64,000 bases of DNA, taken from the NCBI GenBank assembly GCA_030425195.1, contig JAUIAV010000004.1:62001-126000 (forward strand), in the 5' to 3' direction. Each line of letters opens with the position of its first letter. Position 1 is the first letter of the stretch. A program made the position numbers and the translations under genes. The notes below the pieces were generated by a model. It had not been told where the DNA came from and did no database searches. It saw nothing but the letters and a program-made list of their open reading frames with translations. The stretch comes from Gammaproteobacteria bacterium. Its GTDB lineage: Bacteria > Pseudomonadota > Gammaproteobacteria > Pseudomonadales > Azotimanducaceae. Shown here piece after piece: positions 1 through 8,112 of this stretch.

Positions 1-279
1 GGGCGGGCGCGGGACAAGGCCGGACAGCGTCGGATCATGATCGATACGCTGAGCGCCCTGGACTCGATACAGGCGCCGGGGACCATCCGCACGCTCGACT
101 ACCGTTGGGCCGAGACCGACGACTGGAAAGACGGCGTCATGCGCCCTGATCAGCGCGGCGCCCACAGCGATGACCGCACCGGGCGCGACGACAGTCCGCA
201 GTACCAGCTGGAGGCAGACCGGCTGGCTGTAGTCCGGGAAGACGACTGTCCCGGCTGCTTCTATCCGGAGGCACCCTGA
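1..279 (+). CDS. C-terminal end of a truncated gene, function unknown
   Basis: The reading frame is open from the first base of the window to a TGA at 277-279, giving the last 92 residues of a protein that starts upstream. The internal ATG at 37 has no convincing ribosome binding site, so this is more likely the tail of a longer gene than a small complete one. The visible part is hydrophilic and rich in Asp and Arg, with no membrane segment and no motif I recognise. The last residues contain a CPGC pair. The next gene on the same strand starts 136 bases further on. Confidence 0.45.
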   Translation, partial: GRARDKAGQRRIMIDTLSALDSIQAPGTIRTLDYRWAETDDWKDGVMRPDQRGAHSDDRTGRDDSPQYQLEADRLAVVREDDCPGCFYPEAP

Positions 280-415
280 AACGCGGTCATCCCGGGTAGA
301 AGGCAACGAACGTCACAGAAACGGCGCTCGGAGGTCCGATTCGTGATCTCTGCCCGCAGCGTTGCCCCGTCTTCGACTATCTTCGGCAGAGCCTGCGAAA
401 CACCGGAGGTTTCAG

Positions 416-1057
416 GTGTCTGCCGAATCCCCTCTCAGTCGTACTCTTCCTGTTCTGATGGTTGCCGTTCTGCTGACTTCCAGCTGCGCCACGCTGAGCG
501 AAAGCCAGTGCATGGCCGGTGACTGGGAAACGGTCGGCTACCGCGACGGTCTGGCCGGAAAGCCGAATGCGGAGCTGCTCGACCACCAGAACGCCTGCGT
601 CAGGCACGGTGTGATCCCGGATCGCACGCAGTACCTTGCGGGCTGGGAAAACGGCGTACGTCAGTTCTGTCAGCCGAACAACGGATTCGCCGTGGGTGAA
701 GCCGGGCGCAGTTTCGTCAGCGTCTGCCCGGAACCCATGCAGGATGCGTTCTACGAGGCGTATCAGGAAGGACGGCAGCTGCACCTGGCGAAAGCCGAGA
801 TTGACTCGCTGAACCGGCAGATCGCACAGAAGCAGCATCGGCTGGAGCAGCTGGACGACGAGCTCAGCAGCACCGAAGCGGCGCTGATTGCCGAAGACAC
901 CAGCACCTTCGATCGCGTCCACCTGCTGGACCGGACCCGGGAACTCGCCTCTCGTCAGGGCGTGCTGGAAGCAGAGATCCAGGCGCTCAAGGTGGAGGTG
1001 GCACTGAAGAGCGAGCGTCTGAAAGACCTGCGCCAGACGCTCGCCTACGCCTACTGA
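416..1057 (+). CDS. DUF2799 family putative lipoprotein
   Basis: A 213-residue protein. A GTG at 416 is preceded at six bases by GGAGG (405-409). It gives a short signal peptide ending in LTSSC, a plausible but non-ideal lipobox (Thr at -3), so attachment to the envelope through Cys23 is inferred. The mature part opens with the Cys/Trp/Gly-Tyr-x-Asp-Gly pattern (CMAGDW, then GYRDGLAG) typical of DUF2799, followed by repeats of the same kind (GWENGVRQFC, AYQEGRQL). The last 90 residues are heptad-like and predicted coiled coil. Family function is not known. A longer TTG start at 362 is possible but has no ribosome binding site. Confidence 0.8.
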   Translation: MSAESPLSRTLPVLMVAVLLTSSCATLSESQCMAGDWETVGYRDGLAGKPNAELLDHQNACVRHGVIPDRTQYLAGWENGVRQFCQPNNGFAVGEAGRSFVSVCPEPMQDAFYEAYQEGRQLHLAKAEIDSLNRQIAQKQHRLEQLDDELSSTEAALIAEDTSTFDRVHLLDRTRELASRQGVLEAEIQALKVEVALKSERLKDLRQTLAYAY

Positions 1058-1063
1058 ACCTCT

Positions 1064-3280
1064 TCAGGCTCCGAAGCCTGCCTCCGAGAACGGCAGGGTC
1101 CGCACCCGTTCGCCGGTGGCGGCGAACACCGCGTTCCCCACTGCCGGGGCCAGCGGTGGCAGCGCCGGTTCCCCGAGCCCTGTGGGAGCGTAATCGCTCT
1201 GGATGAAATGCACGTCCACCTTCGGCGCCTGGGGCATCCGCAGCACGGGATACTGGTGGAAGTTGGTCTGCTGCACGCGTCCGCCTTCCATGGTGATCTT
1301 CTGACCGAGCATGGTGGACAGGCCGTCGATCACCGACCCTTCCACCTGAGCGAGCGCGCCGCTCATGTTGATGATCGGGCCCACGTCGATGGCCACCGTC
1401 ACCCTGTCCACGATCAGCTGTTTCCGGGGCGTCACCCGCACTTCCGCCAGCTCGGCCACGTGGGCGGCATGACAGAAGTAAAATGAGAAGCCCTGACCCG
1501 AGCCCGCCGGCATCCGGCGGCCCCAGCCGCCCTTCCCGGCGGCCAGCCGGATCACGTCCGCAGCGCGGCCCGTGTTGAGCGAACGGATGTTACCTTCCTC
1601 GAACCAGCGCGGTTCGCCCAGGATCTCCAGCAGGAAATCCACGTAGTCCCGGCCGGCAGCCACGGCCATCTCGTTGAGAAAGCTCTGCACCACGAACGCG
1701 TTGGTGTTCGACCCCGGTGCACGCCAGGGCCCGCAGGGCGTGGCGATTTCCAGCAGCGTCTTCGACGCATGTACGTGGTCAATATTCTGCATGGGAAACT
1801 CGGTGTCACGGAACCAGGCACCCATCACCGGCTGATCGTCCGTCGACATGCCGATGAAATGATGCTCGAAACCCACCAGCCGGCCATCCGGATTGACGGC
1901 CGCCTTCACGTTCTGGAAACCGCCGACCCGGAAGAAGTCGTGATGCATGTCGTCCTCACGGGTCCAGGCGAGCTTGACGGGCGCCCGGACGCGCTTCGAT
2001 ATGGCCGTCGCCTCGCAGACGTATTCACTGTAGACCCGTCGGCCGAAGCTGCCGCCCAGCCGCATCTGATGAGCCGTGATACGCGATTCATCTAGATCGA
2101 ACATCGCGCTGGCCGTGCTGATGTTCCGGCCCGGGGCCTGAGTGGGAATCCAGAGCTCCAGCGAATCGGGCGCACCGTCAGCGCCGTGCCGGTAGTGGGC
2201 CGTGCAGTTCATCGGTTCCATGCACAGATGGGAAACGAACGCGAATTCGTAGAAGGCTTCCCGCACGGTGTTGTCCGGATCTGCGAACACCCCGTCGACA
2301 TCGCCTTTCTCCAGCGTGAGTTCAGCTCCCCGGCTGCCTTTCAGGGCTCGCGCATCGCGGGTGAGCGCCCTCCAGCTGTCCTTCGAGGCATCCGCTTCGT
2401 CCCAGGTCACGTTCAGCTGCTCTTTGGCGTTGAACACCGCCCAAGTGCTGGTGCCGACGATGGCAACACCGTCGAGCAGTTCCCGGGGGTTGCCGTTCCC
2501 TCTGACGAGAAAGGCATCGGTCACGCCCGGCAGCTTCTTCACCGTATCGAGATTGGCGCTGACCACCCGGCCGCCGATGGCGGGACACTTCTGGTAGGCC
2601 GCGTAGAGCATGCCTTCGACCCGGGTGTCCATCCCGAACAGGGCAAGACCCGTGGCGATGGACAGATTGTCCACGCCGGACACGGAGGTGCCGATGATCC
2701 GGTAGTCTTCCCGTTCCCGGAAGCTGAGACTGCCAGGATCCGGGACGTCCTGCTTCGCGGCCAGCGACGCGAGCTGTCCGAAGGTCATGTAACGGCCTGA
2801 GGTATGGACCACTCTGCTTTCCGCCGTGTCCAGTTCCTCCTCCGGAACCTCCATCACCAGCGATCCGGCACTGATGAACATCTCCCGGGCCGATGCGCCC
2901 ATCTCCCGCATGCTGTCGAAGTTGCGCGGAATGGTCGTGGATCCGCCGGCGCGCTGACGGCCGAACCTGGACTCGTCCACCGGCGACTGCAGCACCTCCA
3001 CGTCTTCCCAGGCAGCACCCAGCTCTTCGGCGATGATCATGGGCAGCGCCGTCTTGATCCCCTGCCCCATCTCCGGGTTGGCGGAGTAGATGGTGATCCG
3101 GCCATCGCTGGTGACCCGGATGAAGGCGTTCATCTCTCCGGTGACCACCAGATCCTGTACCGCTTCTTCCGCCAGCACCGATCCCGCAGGGAGCTGGCCC
3201 AGCAGAAATCCGCCGCCCAGCAGCCCTGAGGCTTTGAGCAGCGTCCGGCGGTTCATGGACACGGTCGTCTGCACGCTCAT
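1064..3280 (-). CDS. iorB: Molybdopterin-binding large subunit, isoquinoline 1-oxidoreductase/aldehyde dehydrogenase type
   Basis: A 738-residue catalytic subunit of a xanthine-oxidase-family molybdenum hydroxylase of the IorB type, which hydroxylates N-heterocycles or oxidises aldehydes using water as oxygen donor. The start at 3280 overlaps the stop of the iron-sulfur subunit by 4 bases. It gives a twin-arginine signal ([10 protein letters not shown], Arg11-Arg12), so export through Tat to the periplasm is expected. The moco-binding domains are recognisable from [16 protein letters not shown] and the C-terminal [18 protein letters not shown]. No cytochrome subunit is adjacent. The substrate cannot be read from sequence. 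The XdhC/MocA pair near 57 kb could serve its cofactor maturation. Confidence 0.88.
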   Translation of the reverse strand: MSVQTTVSMNRRTLLKASGLLGGGFLLGQLPAGSVLAEEAVQDLVVTGEMNAFIRVTSDGRITIYSANPEMGQGIKTALPMIIAEELGAAWEDVEVLQSPVDESRFGRQRAGGSTTIPRNFDSMREMGASAREMFISAGSLVMEVPEEELDTAESRVVHTSGRYMTFGQLASLAAKQDVPDPGSLSFREREDYRIIGTSVSGVDNLSIATGLALFGMDTRVEGMLYAAYQKCPAIGGRVVSANLDTVKKLPGVTDAFLVRGNGNPRELLDGVAIVGTSTWAVFNAKEQLNVTWDEADASKDSWRALTRDARALKGSRGAELTLEKGDVDGVFADPDNTVREAFYEFAFVSHLCMEPMNCTAHYRHGADGAPDSLELWIPTQAPGRNISTASAMFDLDESRITAHQMRLGGSFGRRVYSEYVCEATAISKRVRAPVKLAWTREDDMHHDFFRVGGFQNVKAAVNPDGRLVGFEHHFIGMSTDDQPVMGAWFRDTEFPMQNIDHVHASKTLLEIATPCGPWRAPGSNTNAFVVQSFLNEMAVAAGRDYVDFLLEILGEPRWFEEGNIRSLNTGRAADVIRLAAGKGGWGRRMPAGSGQGFSFYFCHAAHVAELAEVRVTPRKQLIVDRVTVAIDVGPIINMSGALAQVEGSVIDGLSTMLGQKITMEGGRVQQTNFHQYPVLRMPQAPKVDVHFIQSDYAPTGLGEPALPPLAPAVGNAVFAATGERVRTLPFSEAGFGA

Positions 3281-3771
3281 GCCTTCACCTCTGCCGCGGC
3301 GTCCACGAACTGAGCACTCTGGAATCCGGCCGCAGCGTGGATGGCTTTCCGGATCCGGTTGTAAGTACCGCAACGGCAGAAGTTACCTGCCATGGCGTCG
3401 TCGATCTGCGCATCCGTGGGATTCGGCGACCGTTCGAGCAGCGCTGCCGCGGACATGATCTGCCCGGACTGGCAGTACCCGCACTGAGCCACGTCCTCGG
3501 ATATCCAGGCCTGCTGAAGCGGGTGGAGCCGGGTGCCTTCGGCCAGGCCCTCGATGGTGCGGACTTTCTGGCCCGCGATATCCCCCACACGCATGATGCA
3601 GGCGCGTACCGGTGCGCCGTTGAGATGCACCGTGCAGGCGCCACACTGAGCAATACCACAGCCGAACTTGGTGCCGATGAGGCCGAGCACGTCCCGAAGT
3701 GCCCACAGCAGCGGCATCTCCGGCGGCACGTCCAGCTCGTGGTGCTCGCCGTTGACTGTCAGTTCGATCAT
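3277..3771 (-). CDS. iorA: 2Fe-2S small subunit of molybdenum hydroxylase
   Basis: A 164-residue iron-sulfur subunit that carries electrons away from the molybdopterin partner. Residues 1-75 form a plant-type ferredoxin domain with Cys38, Cys43, Cys46 and Cys58. Residues 80-160 form the second [2Fe-2S] helical domain with Cys97, Cys100, Cys132 and Cys134, the usual CxxC...CxC set. The ATG at 3771 is preceded by GGGAGG on the minus strand, so the longer reading frame to 3801 is not used. It is translationally coupled to the large subunit by an ATGA overlap (3277-3280). It has no signal peptide and is presumably co-exported with its partner. Confidence 0.92.
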   Translation of the reverse strand: MIELTVNGEHHELDVPPEMPLLWALRDVLGLIGTKFGCGIAQCGACTVHLNGAPVRACIMRVGDIAGQKVRTIEGLAEGTRLHPLQQAWISEDVAQCGYCQSGQIMSAAALLERSPNPTDAQIDDAMAGNFCRCGTYNRIRKAIHAAAGFQSAQFVDAAAEVKA

Positions 3772-3877
3772 CTGGAACCTCCCATTTCCCTGTCCGCGCA
3801 TCGCCGTGCGGTGCGCATTGTTTTAACACAGACTCCCTGCAATCATTCCGTCGGTCCGACAGCCATGGAGATATGCC

Positions 3878-4330
3878 ATGAGTGACCTGCCCGAAAACCT
3901 GCCCGACTGGATCACCCAGCACATCAGACTGTACCGGGAAGATCCCGACAAAGCCCACATGTGGGATTCGAGCATGGCCGGCGGTAAGGGCATGCTGCCG
4001 ACCCTGCTGCTGACCACCACCGGAAGAAAGTCCGGCGAGCCCCGTCCTCTGCCGCTGATCTACAAGAAGGTGGGTGACGACTACGTGATCATCGCGTCCA
4101 AGGGCGGCGCGCCGAAGCATCCGGTCTGGTTCCTGAATCTGGAAGCCAATCCGGACTGCGAAGTCCAGGCCGGCCGGGATATCACCCGGGCCCGGGCACG
4201 GGTGGCCGAAGGGGCCGAGCGGGAAGATCTCTGGAACCAGCTCGCGGAAATCTATCCGCCGTATCTGGACTATCAGAAATACGCCGGCGACCGGAAGATT
4301 CCGGTGGTGGTCCTCGAACCGGTCAGCTGA
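3878..4330 (+). CDS. Deazaflavin-dependent nitroreductase family protein (Ddn/DUF385-like)
   Basis: A 150-residue protein of the split-barrel family that includes the F420H2-dependent nitroreductase Ddn of mycobacteria. The family signatures are visible: LLTTTGRKSGEPRPLPL at about 46-62, then VIIASKGGAPKHPVWFLNL at about 71-89. GGAG lies seven bases ahead of the ATG. Most gammaproteobacteria are not thought to make F420, so the true cofactor here may be F420, a flavin or none. The gene is divergent from iorA and its 3' end overlaps the convergent ankyrin gene by 8 bases. Confidence 0.85.
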   Translation: MSDLPENLPDWITQHIRLYREDPDKAHMWDSSMAGGKGMLPTLLLTTTGRKSGEPRPLPLIYKKVGDDYVIIASKGGAPKHPVWFLNLEANPDCEVQAGRDITRARARVAEGAEREDLWNQLAEIYPPYLDYQKYAGDRKIPVVVLEPVS

Positions 4331-5042
4331 CCGCTCGCACGGCCAGCCGGTCTGCCAGAGCCCGGTAGGCCGGATCCCGTTTCTTCCGCAGCACGTCCGC
4401 GACCGTCCGGCCATCGGGGCCCGGAATGTCCCCCCTCGCACCCTGTCGCGCGAAGAGCGCCACGTGCGCCGGATCGCTGCCTTTCTTCAGCATGTAGTGC
4501 AGGGCCGTCATGCCTGCATCGTCCACGAAATCGGGATCGGCACCGAGTTCCAGGAGCACGGCCGCCGCTCGAAACCGACTCACTTTCACCGCCCCGAGCA
4601 GCGGGGTTTCCCCTTCCGCCACGGCTTCCAGGGACGCACCTCGCGCGGTCAGCAGCCGCAGCAGGTCTTCGTCATCACGGAACGCGGCCGCCCAGAGGCA
4701 ATGCTCGGGGGAAGCGCCTTCATCGAGCAGCCAGCGGACCAGCGGCCCGTTGCGGCCCCGGGACACTGCGTACCACAGCGGTGTGGCCTCCCAGGTACCT
4801 TCCACGAAGGCGGGTTCGTCGATGGGCAGACCGGCATCGATCAGGCACCGCGCGATGGCCAGACTTTCCGCCACGTCGAGCTCCGGGTGATCGGGAATGC
4901 TGATGCTGGCCGTCAGATGCAGCCAGTTCCGCCCACGCTCGTCCCGGTAATCCAGCAGTTCGGGTCTGGCGACGAACGCCGAACGGACCCCGGCCGCGTC
5001 GAAACCGCGTACCAGCCGAGTGATGCCCGTTCTGGAGACCAT
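4323..5042 (-). CDS. Ankyrin-repeat protein
   Basis: A 239-residue, apparently cytoplasmic protein made of about five ankyrin repeats. The helix-turn consensus shows as NWLHLTASI, ATPLWYAVSRG, LVRWLLDEGASP, LLRLLTARGASLEA, TPLLGAV, AVLLELGADPDFVDDAG and TALHYMLKKG. The C-terminus ends in a short basic helix. There is no signal peptide or transmembrane segment. Ankyrin repeats mediate protein-protein contacts, and the partner cannot be deduced. The stop overlaps the convergent 3878-4330 gene by 8 bases, and the start is divergent from the aminotransferase gene. Confidence 0.85.
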   Translation of the reverse strand: MVSRTGITRLVRGFDAAGVRSAFVARPELLDYRDERGRNWLHLTASISIPDHPELDVAESLAIARCLIDAGLPIDEPAFVEGTWEATPLWYAVSRGRNGPLVRWLLDEGASPEHCLWAAAFRDDEDLLRLLTARGASLEAVAEGETPLLGAVKVSRFRAAAVLLELGADPDFVDDAGMTALHYMLKKGSDPAHVALFARQGARGDIPGPDGRTVADVLRKKRDPAYRALADRLAVRAVS

Positions 5043-5124
5043 CCGGCGAGCATACGCCCTTGAGGGATCCGGTCACATTCCTCAAACTCGCGGATCCGAA
5101 CACAGCCAGCCTTTGAGGACGAAC

Positions 5125-6255
5125 ATGCCCGCCCTGCTTCCCGACGTCGACCCAGACGGTCTGCTCGAATACTCCGTGGTCTACACCGACCGCGCGCTCA
5201 ACCATATGTCCCGGTCTTTTCAGCAGACCATGCAGGACCTCTCCGGGACACTGAAGCAGGTCTACAACGCCCGCAGCGCCATCGTCGTTCCCGGCAGCGG
5301 CACCTTCGGAATGGAGGCCGTTGCGCGTCAGTTCGCCACGGGCAGGAAGACGCTCGTGATCCGCAACGGCTGGTTCAGCTACCGCTGGACTCAGATCTTC
5401 GAGATGGGACAGATTCCCGCCGAAAGCACGGTCCTGAAAGCCCGTCCCGTGGGCAACGAGCCCCGCTCGCCCTTCGCCCCGGCACCGATCGAAGAGGTGG
5501 TGAGCACCATCGAATCGGCGCAGCCGGATCTGGTCTTCGCGCCTCATGTGGAAACCTCCTCCGGCATGATGCTGCCGGACGACTACATTCGCCGGGCGGC
5601 GGATGCCGTGCACGAAAATGGCGGGCTGTTCGTGCTCGACTGCATCGCGTCGGGCACCGTCTGGGTGGACATGGAGGCTCTGGGGGTGGACGTGCTCGTG
5701 AGCGCGCCCCAGAAAGGCTGGAGCGGCACCCCGTGCTGCGGTCTGGTGATGCTCTCCCAGCGCGCAAGGGATGCCATCGACGGCACGACCAGCTCGAGCT
5801 TCGCCTGCGATCTCAGGAAGTGGCTCGAGATCATGGAAGCCTATGAGAGCGGTGGCCATGCCTATCACGCCACCATGCCCACGGATGGCCTCCGGGTCCT
5901 CAGAGACGTCATGGCGGAAACCGCGCAGATCGGCTTCGAGAAGGTGAAAGCCGCTCAGCTGGAGCTGGGTGCGAGGATCCGGGCCCTGCTCGCCGAACGC
6001 GGTATCCGGAGCGTCGCAGCGCCCGGATTCGAGGCCCCCGGTGTGGTGGTGGTCTACACCGAAGACGACGAGCTCAAATCCGGAAAACGCTTTCTCGACG
6101 CGGGCGTGCAGATCGCGGCCGGCGTTCCGCTGCAATGTGACGAAGGCGCAGATTTCAAGACCTTCCGGATCGGCCTGTTCGGCCTCGACAAGCTCAACGA
6201 CGTGGATCAGGCGGTGGCGCGTTTCGAGGCGGCACTGGAAGCCGTGGGACTCTAG
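5125..6255 (+). CDS. Class V aminotransferase (alanine-glyoxylate/serine-pyruvate type)
   Basis: A 376-residue fold-type I PLP enzyme. The ATG at 5125 has GAGG six bases upstream, and the longer frame from 5020 lacks a ribosome site. Visible motifs are PGSGTFGMEAVARQ (PLP phosphate region, residues 56-69), LDCIASG with Asp172 for the pyridine nitrogen, and SAPQKGWSG with Lys197 as the Schiff-base lysine. These match the alanine-glyoxylate and serine-pyruvate aminotransferases, which interconvert amino acids and 2-oxoacids such as glyoxylate. Exact substrates are uncertain. It stands alone: the next gene is 159 bases away behind an AT-rich regulatory region. Confidence 0.88.
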   Translation: MPALLPDVDPDGLLEYSVVYTDRALNHMSRSFQQTMQDLSGTLKQVYNARSAIVVPGSGTFGMEAVARQFATGRKTLVIRNGWFSYRWTQIFEMGQIPAESTVLKARPVGNEPRSPFAPAPIEEVVSTIESAQPDLVFAPHVETSSGMMLPDDYIRRAADAVHENGGLFVLDCIASGTVWVDMEALGVDVLVSAPQKGWSGTPCCGLVMLSQRARDAIDGTTSSSFACDLRKWLEIMEAYESGGHAYHATMPTDGLRVLRDVMAETAQIGFEKVKAAQLELGARIRALLAERGIRSVAAPGFEAPGVVVVYTEDDELKSGKRFLDAGVQIAAGVPLQCDEGADFKTFRIGLFGLDKLNDVDQAVARFEAALEAVGL

Positions 6256-6331
6256 ACGGCGCTGGTGAATTCCGCCAGCCCGGGGTGAAATTCACCGGAT
6301 CTACTTAATCTAATTCCAAAGATAATTTATC

Positions 6332-6344
6332 TAACTATTTGATA
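6332..6344 (-). promoter_or_regulatory. IHF-type binding site
   Basis: Read on the minus strand, TATCAAATAGTTA matches the IHF consensus WATCAANNNNTTR at every fixed position. It sits in a strongly AT-rich block (about 6301-6355) unlike the GC-rich surroundings, about 20 bases upstream of the -24 element at 6364. This is the usual architecture of a sigma54 promoter that needs DNA bending. Assignment rests on pattern matching only. Confidence 0.5.
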
Positions 6345-6363
6345 TTTATGAGCTACAACAAGG

Positions 6364-6380
6364 CGGCCCGAAGGTTGCAT
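6364..6380 (+). promoter_or_regulatory. Putative sigma54 (-24/-12) promoter for the TM2 protein
   Basis: CGGCCCGAAGGTTGCAT resembles the RpoN consensus TGGCACG-N4-TTGCW. GG at 6365-6366 and GC at 6377-6378 are separated by exactly ten bases. The first T and the A of TGGCAC are not conserved. Transcription would start near 6390, ahead of the ATG at 6415. A near-identical arrangement precedes the DUF454 gene at 63438. Confidence 0.5.
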
Positions 6381-6414
6381 GGCTTCCGGTACTGATCGAG
6401 TCACAGGAACCTTC

Positions 6415-6822
6415 ATGACCAAGAGCACCCACAGTCTGGCCGTCGGCTACATCCTCTGGATCTTCGGCTTTCTCGGCGCTCACCGTTTTTACTACGGCAA
6501 GCCGGTGAGCGGCACCATCTACTTCTTCACGCTGGGACTGTTCCTGATCGGCTGGATCGTCGACCTGTTCCTGATGCCGAAGCTGGAGGCGGAAGCCGAT
6601 GCGGTGTTTACACCGGGACCGACCAACTACACCGTCGCCTGGGTGCTGCTCACGTTCCTCGGAATCTTCGGCGTCCACCGCTTCTACCTGGGTAAGTGGG
6701 TCACCGGCCTTCTGTACCTGTTCACCTGCGGCTTCTTCCTGATCGGCATCATCTACGACTACTGGACGCTGAACGACCAGATCTCGCAGGAAAATACCCG
6801 GGCGTACGACTACGCGTACTGA
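6415..6822 (+). CDS. Double TM2-domain membrane protein
   Basis: A 135-residue inner-membrane protein with two tandem TM2 domains, at about residues 6-55 and 72-122. Each has two hydrophobic helices around the hallmark pattern: GAHRFYYGK...GLFLIGWIVDLF, then GVHRFYLGK...GFFLIGIIYDYW. AGGA is placed six bases before the ATG at 6415. The upstream ATG at 6379 overlaps the proposed -12 box and is rejected. TM2 proteins have no settled bacterial function, and most have one domain. It is monocistronic, bounded by an AT-rich control region and a hairpin at 6843-6867. Confidence 0.88.
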   Translation: MTKSTHSLAVGYILWIFGFLGAHRFYYGKPVSGTIYFFTLGLFLIGWIVDLFLMPKLEAEADAVFTPGPTNYTVAWVLLTFLGIFGVHRFYLGKWVTGLLYLFTCGFFLIGIIYDYWTLNDQISQENTRAYDYAY

Positions 6823-6842
6823 TCGATCCCGACCGCCGTTAC

Positions 6843-6867
6843 ACCCGGAGCGCTCTATACTCCGGGT
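6843..6867 (+). terminator. Intergenic hairpin after the TM2 gene
   Basis: ACCCGGAG (6843-6850) and CTCCGGGT (6860-6867) form a perfect 8-bp stem around a 9-base loop, 20 bases after the TM2 stop and 30 bases before the CoA-transferase start. There is no T-run after the stem, so it is a weak terminator candidate. It could equally be an operator. Confidence 0.35.
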
Positions 6868-6897
6868 TCAGGTGGATGCGTATTCGGGAGGAGCGAT

Positions 6898-8088
6898 ATG
6901 GCCGGAGCCCTTGAGGGAATCACCGTTCTGGACATCGGTCAGCTGGTTCAGGGGCCCCAGGCAGGCGCAACACTGGCCGACATGGGTGCCAGCGTTATCA
7001 AGATCGAACTGCCGATGGTCGGCGATCTGTCCCGCTGGGTCTTCTGTGCCGCGGAGGATACGCGCAGCGCCTACTACGTGGCCTGCAACCGCGGCAAGAA
7101 GGGCATGACGCTCGATCTGCGCACCGGAGAAGGTGCCGGCATCTTCCTGAAGATGGTGGAAACCGCCGACATCGTCATCAGCAACTTCAAACCCGGCACG
7201 CTGGAAGGCTGGGGCCTCGGATTCGAAGACCTCCAGCGCGTGAATCCGGGAATCATTCTGGCGTGCGGCAGCACCTTCGGCCCCATCGGCCCCGATGCGG
7301 AGCTGGAAGGCGCGGATCTCGCCGGGCAATGCGCAGGGGGGCTGATCAGCACCATCGGCTACGACGACACGCCGTACACGCCGGTGGGTGTCACCATCGC
7401 CGATCACATCGGCGCCCAGAATCTGCTGAGCGGCGTACTGGCCGCCCTCTTCCATCGGGAAAGAACGGGAACAGGTCAGCGTATCGAGGGGTCCCTGCTG
7501 GGTGGACAGATCTGGGCCCAGGCTTCCGAGTACACGCACTACCTGATGACGGACGAGCTCCCCGGCAGGGGCCACTACAGCCACCCGCTGCTCCGTGGCG
7601 TGTACGGCATCTTCAGAACCCGGGACGGCTGGATAGGCATCGTCGGTGTGCCGCCCGATTGCAGGGAGGCCTTCTTCGAGGCCGTCGGGCATCCCGAGCT
7701 GGCCGACGACGAACGCTACCAGGGATTACTCACGCATCGGGAAGATCTGACCGAGCTCTCGGAACGCCTGAACCCGGTCTTCGGGACGAAAACGACGGAC
7801 GAGTGGTGTGCGGCGCTGAGGGCGCTGGGCGTGCGCTTTGCACCGGTCCGGGACTACGCTGAAGCATCAGCCGATCCGGGCGCCTGGGAGAACGGCTACT
7901 TCCAGCAGGTATCGGATGCGGCCGGAGAACCCCGCACGATCGTCGGAGCGCCCATCCGCATGAGCCTGACACCACTACAGCCGTCGGGCGACGTACCTGC
8001 GCTCGGACAACACACGGACGAAATCCTGGCGCGCTACGGGTTCAGCGAGCAGGACATCGAAGGCTTCCGGGAACGGAACGTCGTCTGA
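6898..8088 (+). CDS. CaiB/BaiF (class III) CoA-transferase
   Basis: A 396-residue enzyme that moves coenzyme A between carboxylic acids through an aspartyl-CoA intermediate. GGAGG lies immediately upstream of the ATG. Family marks are LDIGQLVQGPQAGATLADMGASVIKIE near the N-terminus, NRGKKGMTLDLRTGEG at 64-79, and VTIADHIGAQN with Asp169 at the position of the catalytic aspartate. The length is normal. No acyl-CoA ligase, dehydrogenase or racemase is adjacent, so the acid substrate is unknown. The gene converges on the nqr operon with 24 bases between the stops. Confidence 0.9.
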   Translation: MAGALEGITVLDIGQLVQGPQAGATLADMGASVIKIELPMVGDLSRWVFCAAEDTRSAYYVACNRGKKGMTLDLRTGEGAGIFLKMVETADIVISNFKPGTLEGWGLGFEDLQRVNPGIILACGSTFGPIGPDAELEGADLAGQCAGGLISTIGYDDTPYTPVGVTIADHIGAQNLLSGVLAALFHRERTGTGQRIEGSLLGGQIWAQASEYTHYLMTDELPGRGHYSHPLLRGVYGIFRTRDGWIGIVGVPPDCREAFFEAVGHPELADDERYQGLLTHREDLTELSERLNPVFGTKTTDEWCAALRALGVRFAPVRDYAEASADPGAWENGYFQQVSDAAGEPRTIVGAPIRMSLTPLQPSGDVPALGQHTDEILARYGFSEQDIEGFRERNVV

Positions 8089-8112
8089 GCGCCCCGAACG
8101 CGACGATTCCGG

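Noticed and set aside
6301-6360. AT-rich block as a trace of horizontal transfer
   Set aside because: It is only about 55 bases long, and contains an exact IHF consensus next to a -24/-12 element, so a control region explains it better.
6379-6417. ATG at 6379 as start of the TM2 protein
   Set aside because: It overlaps the proposed -12 box, has no ribosome site, and the family start aligns with ATG 6415, which has AGGA.
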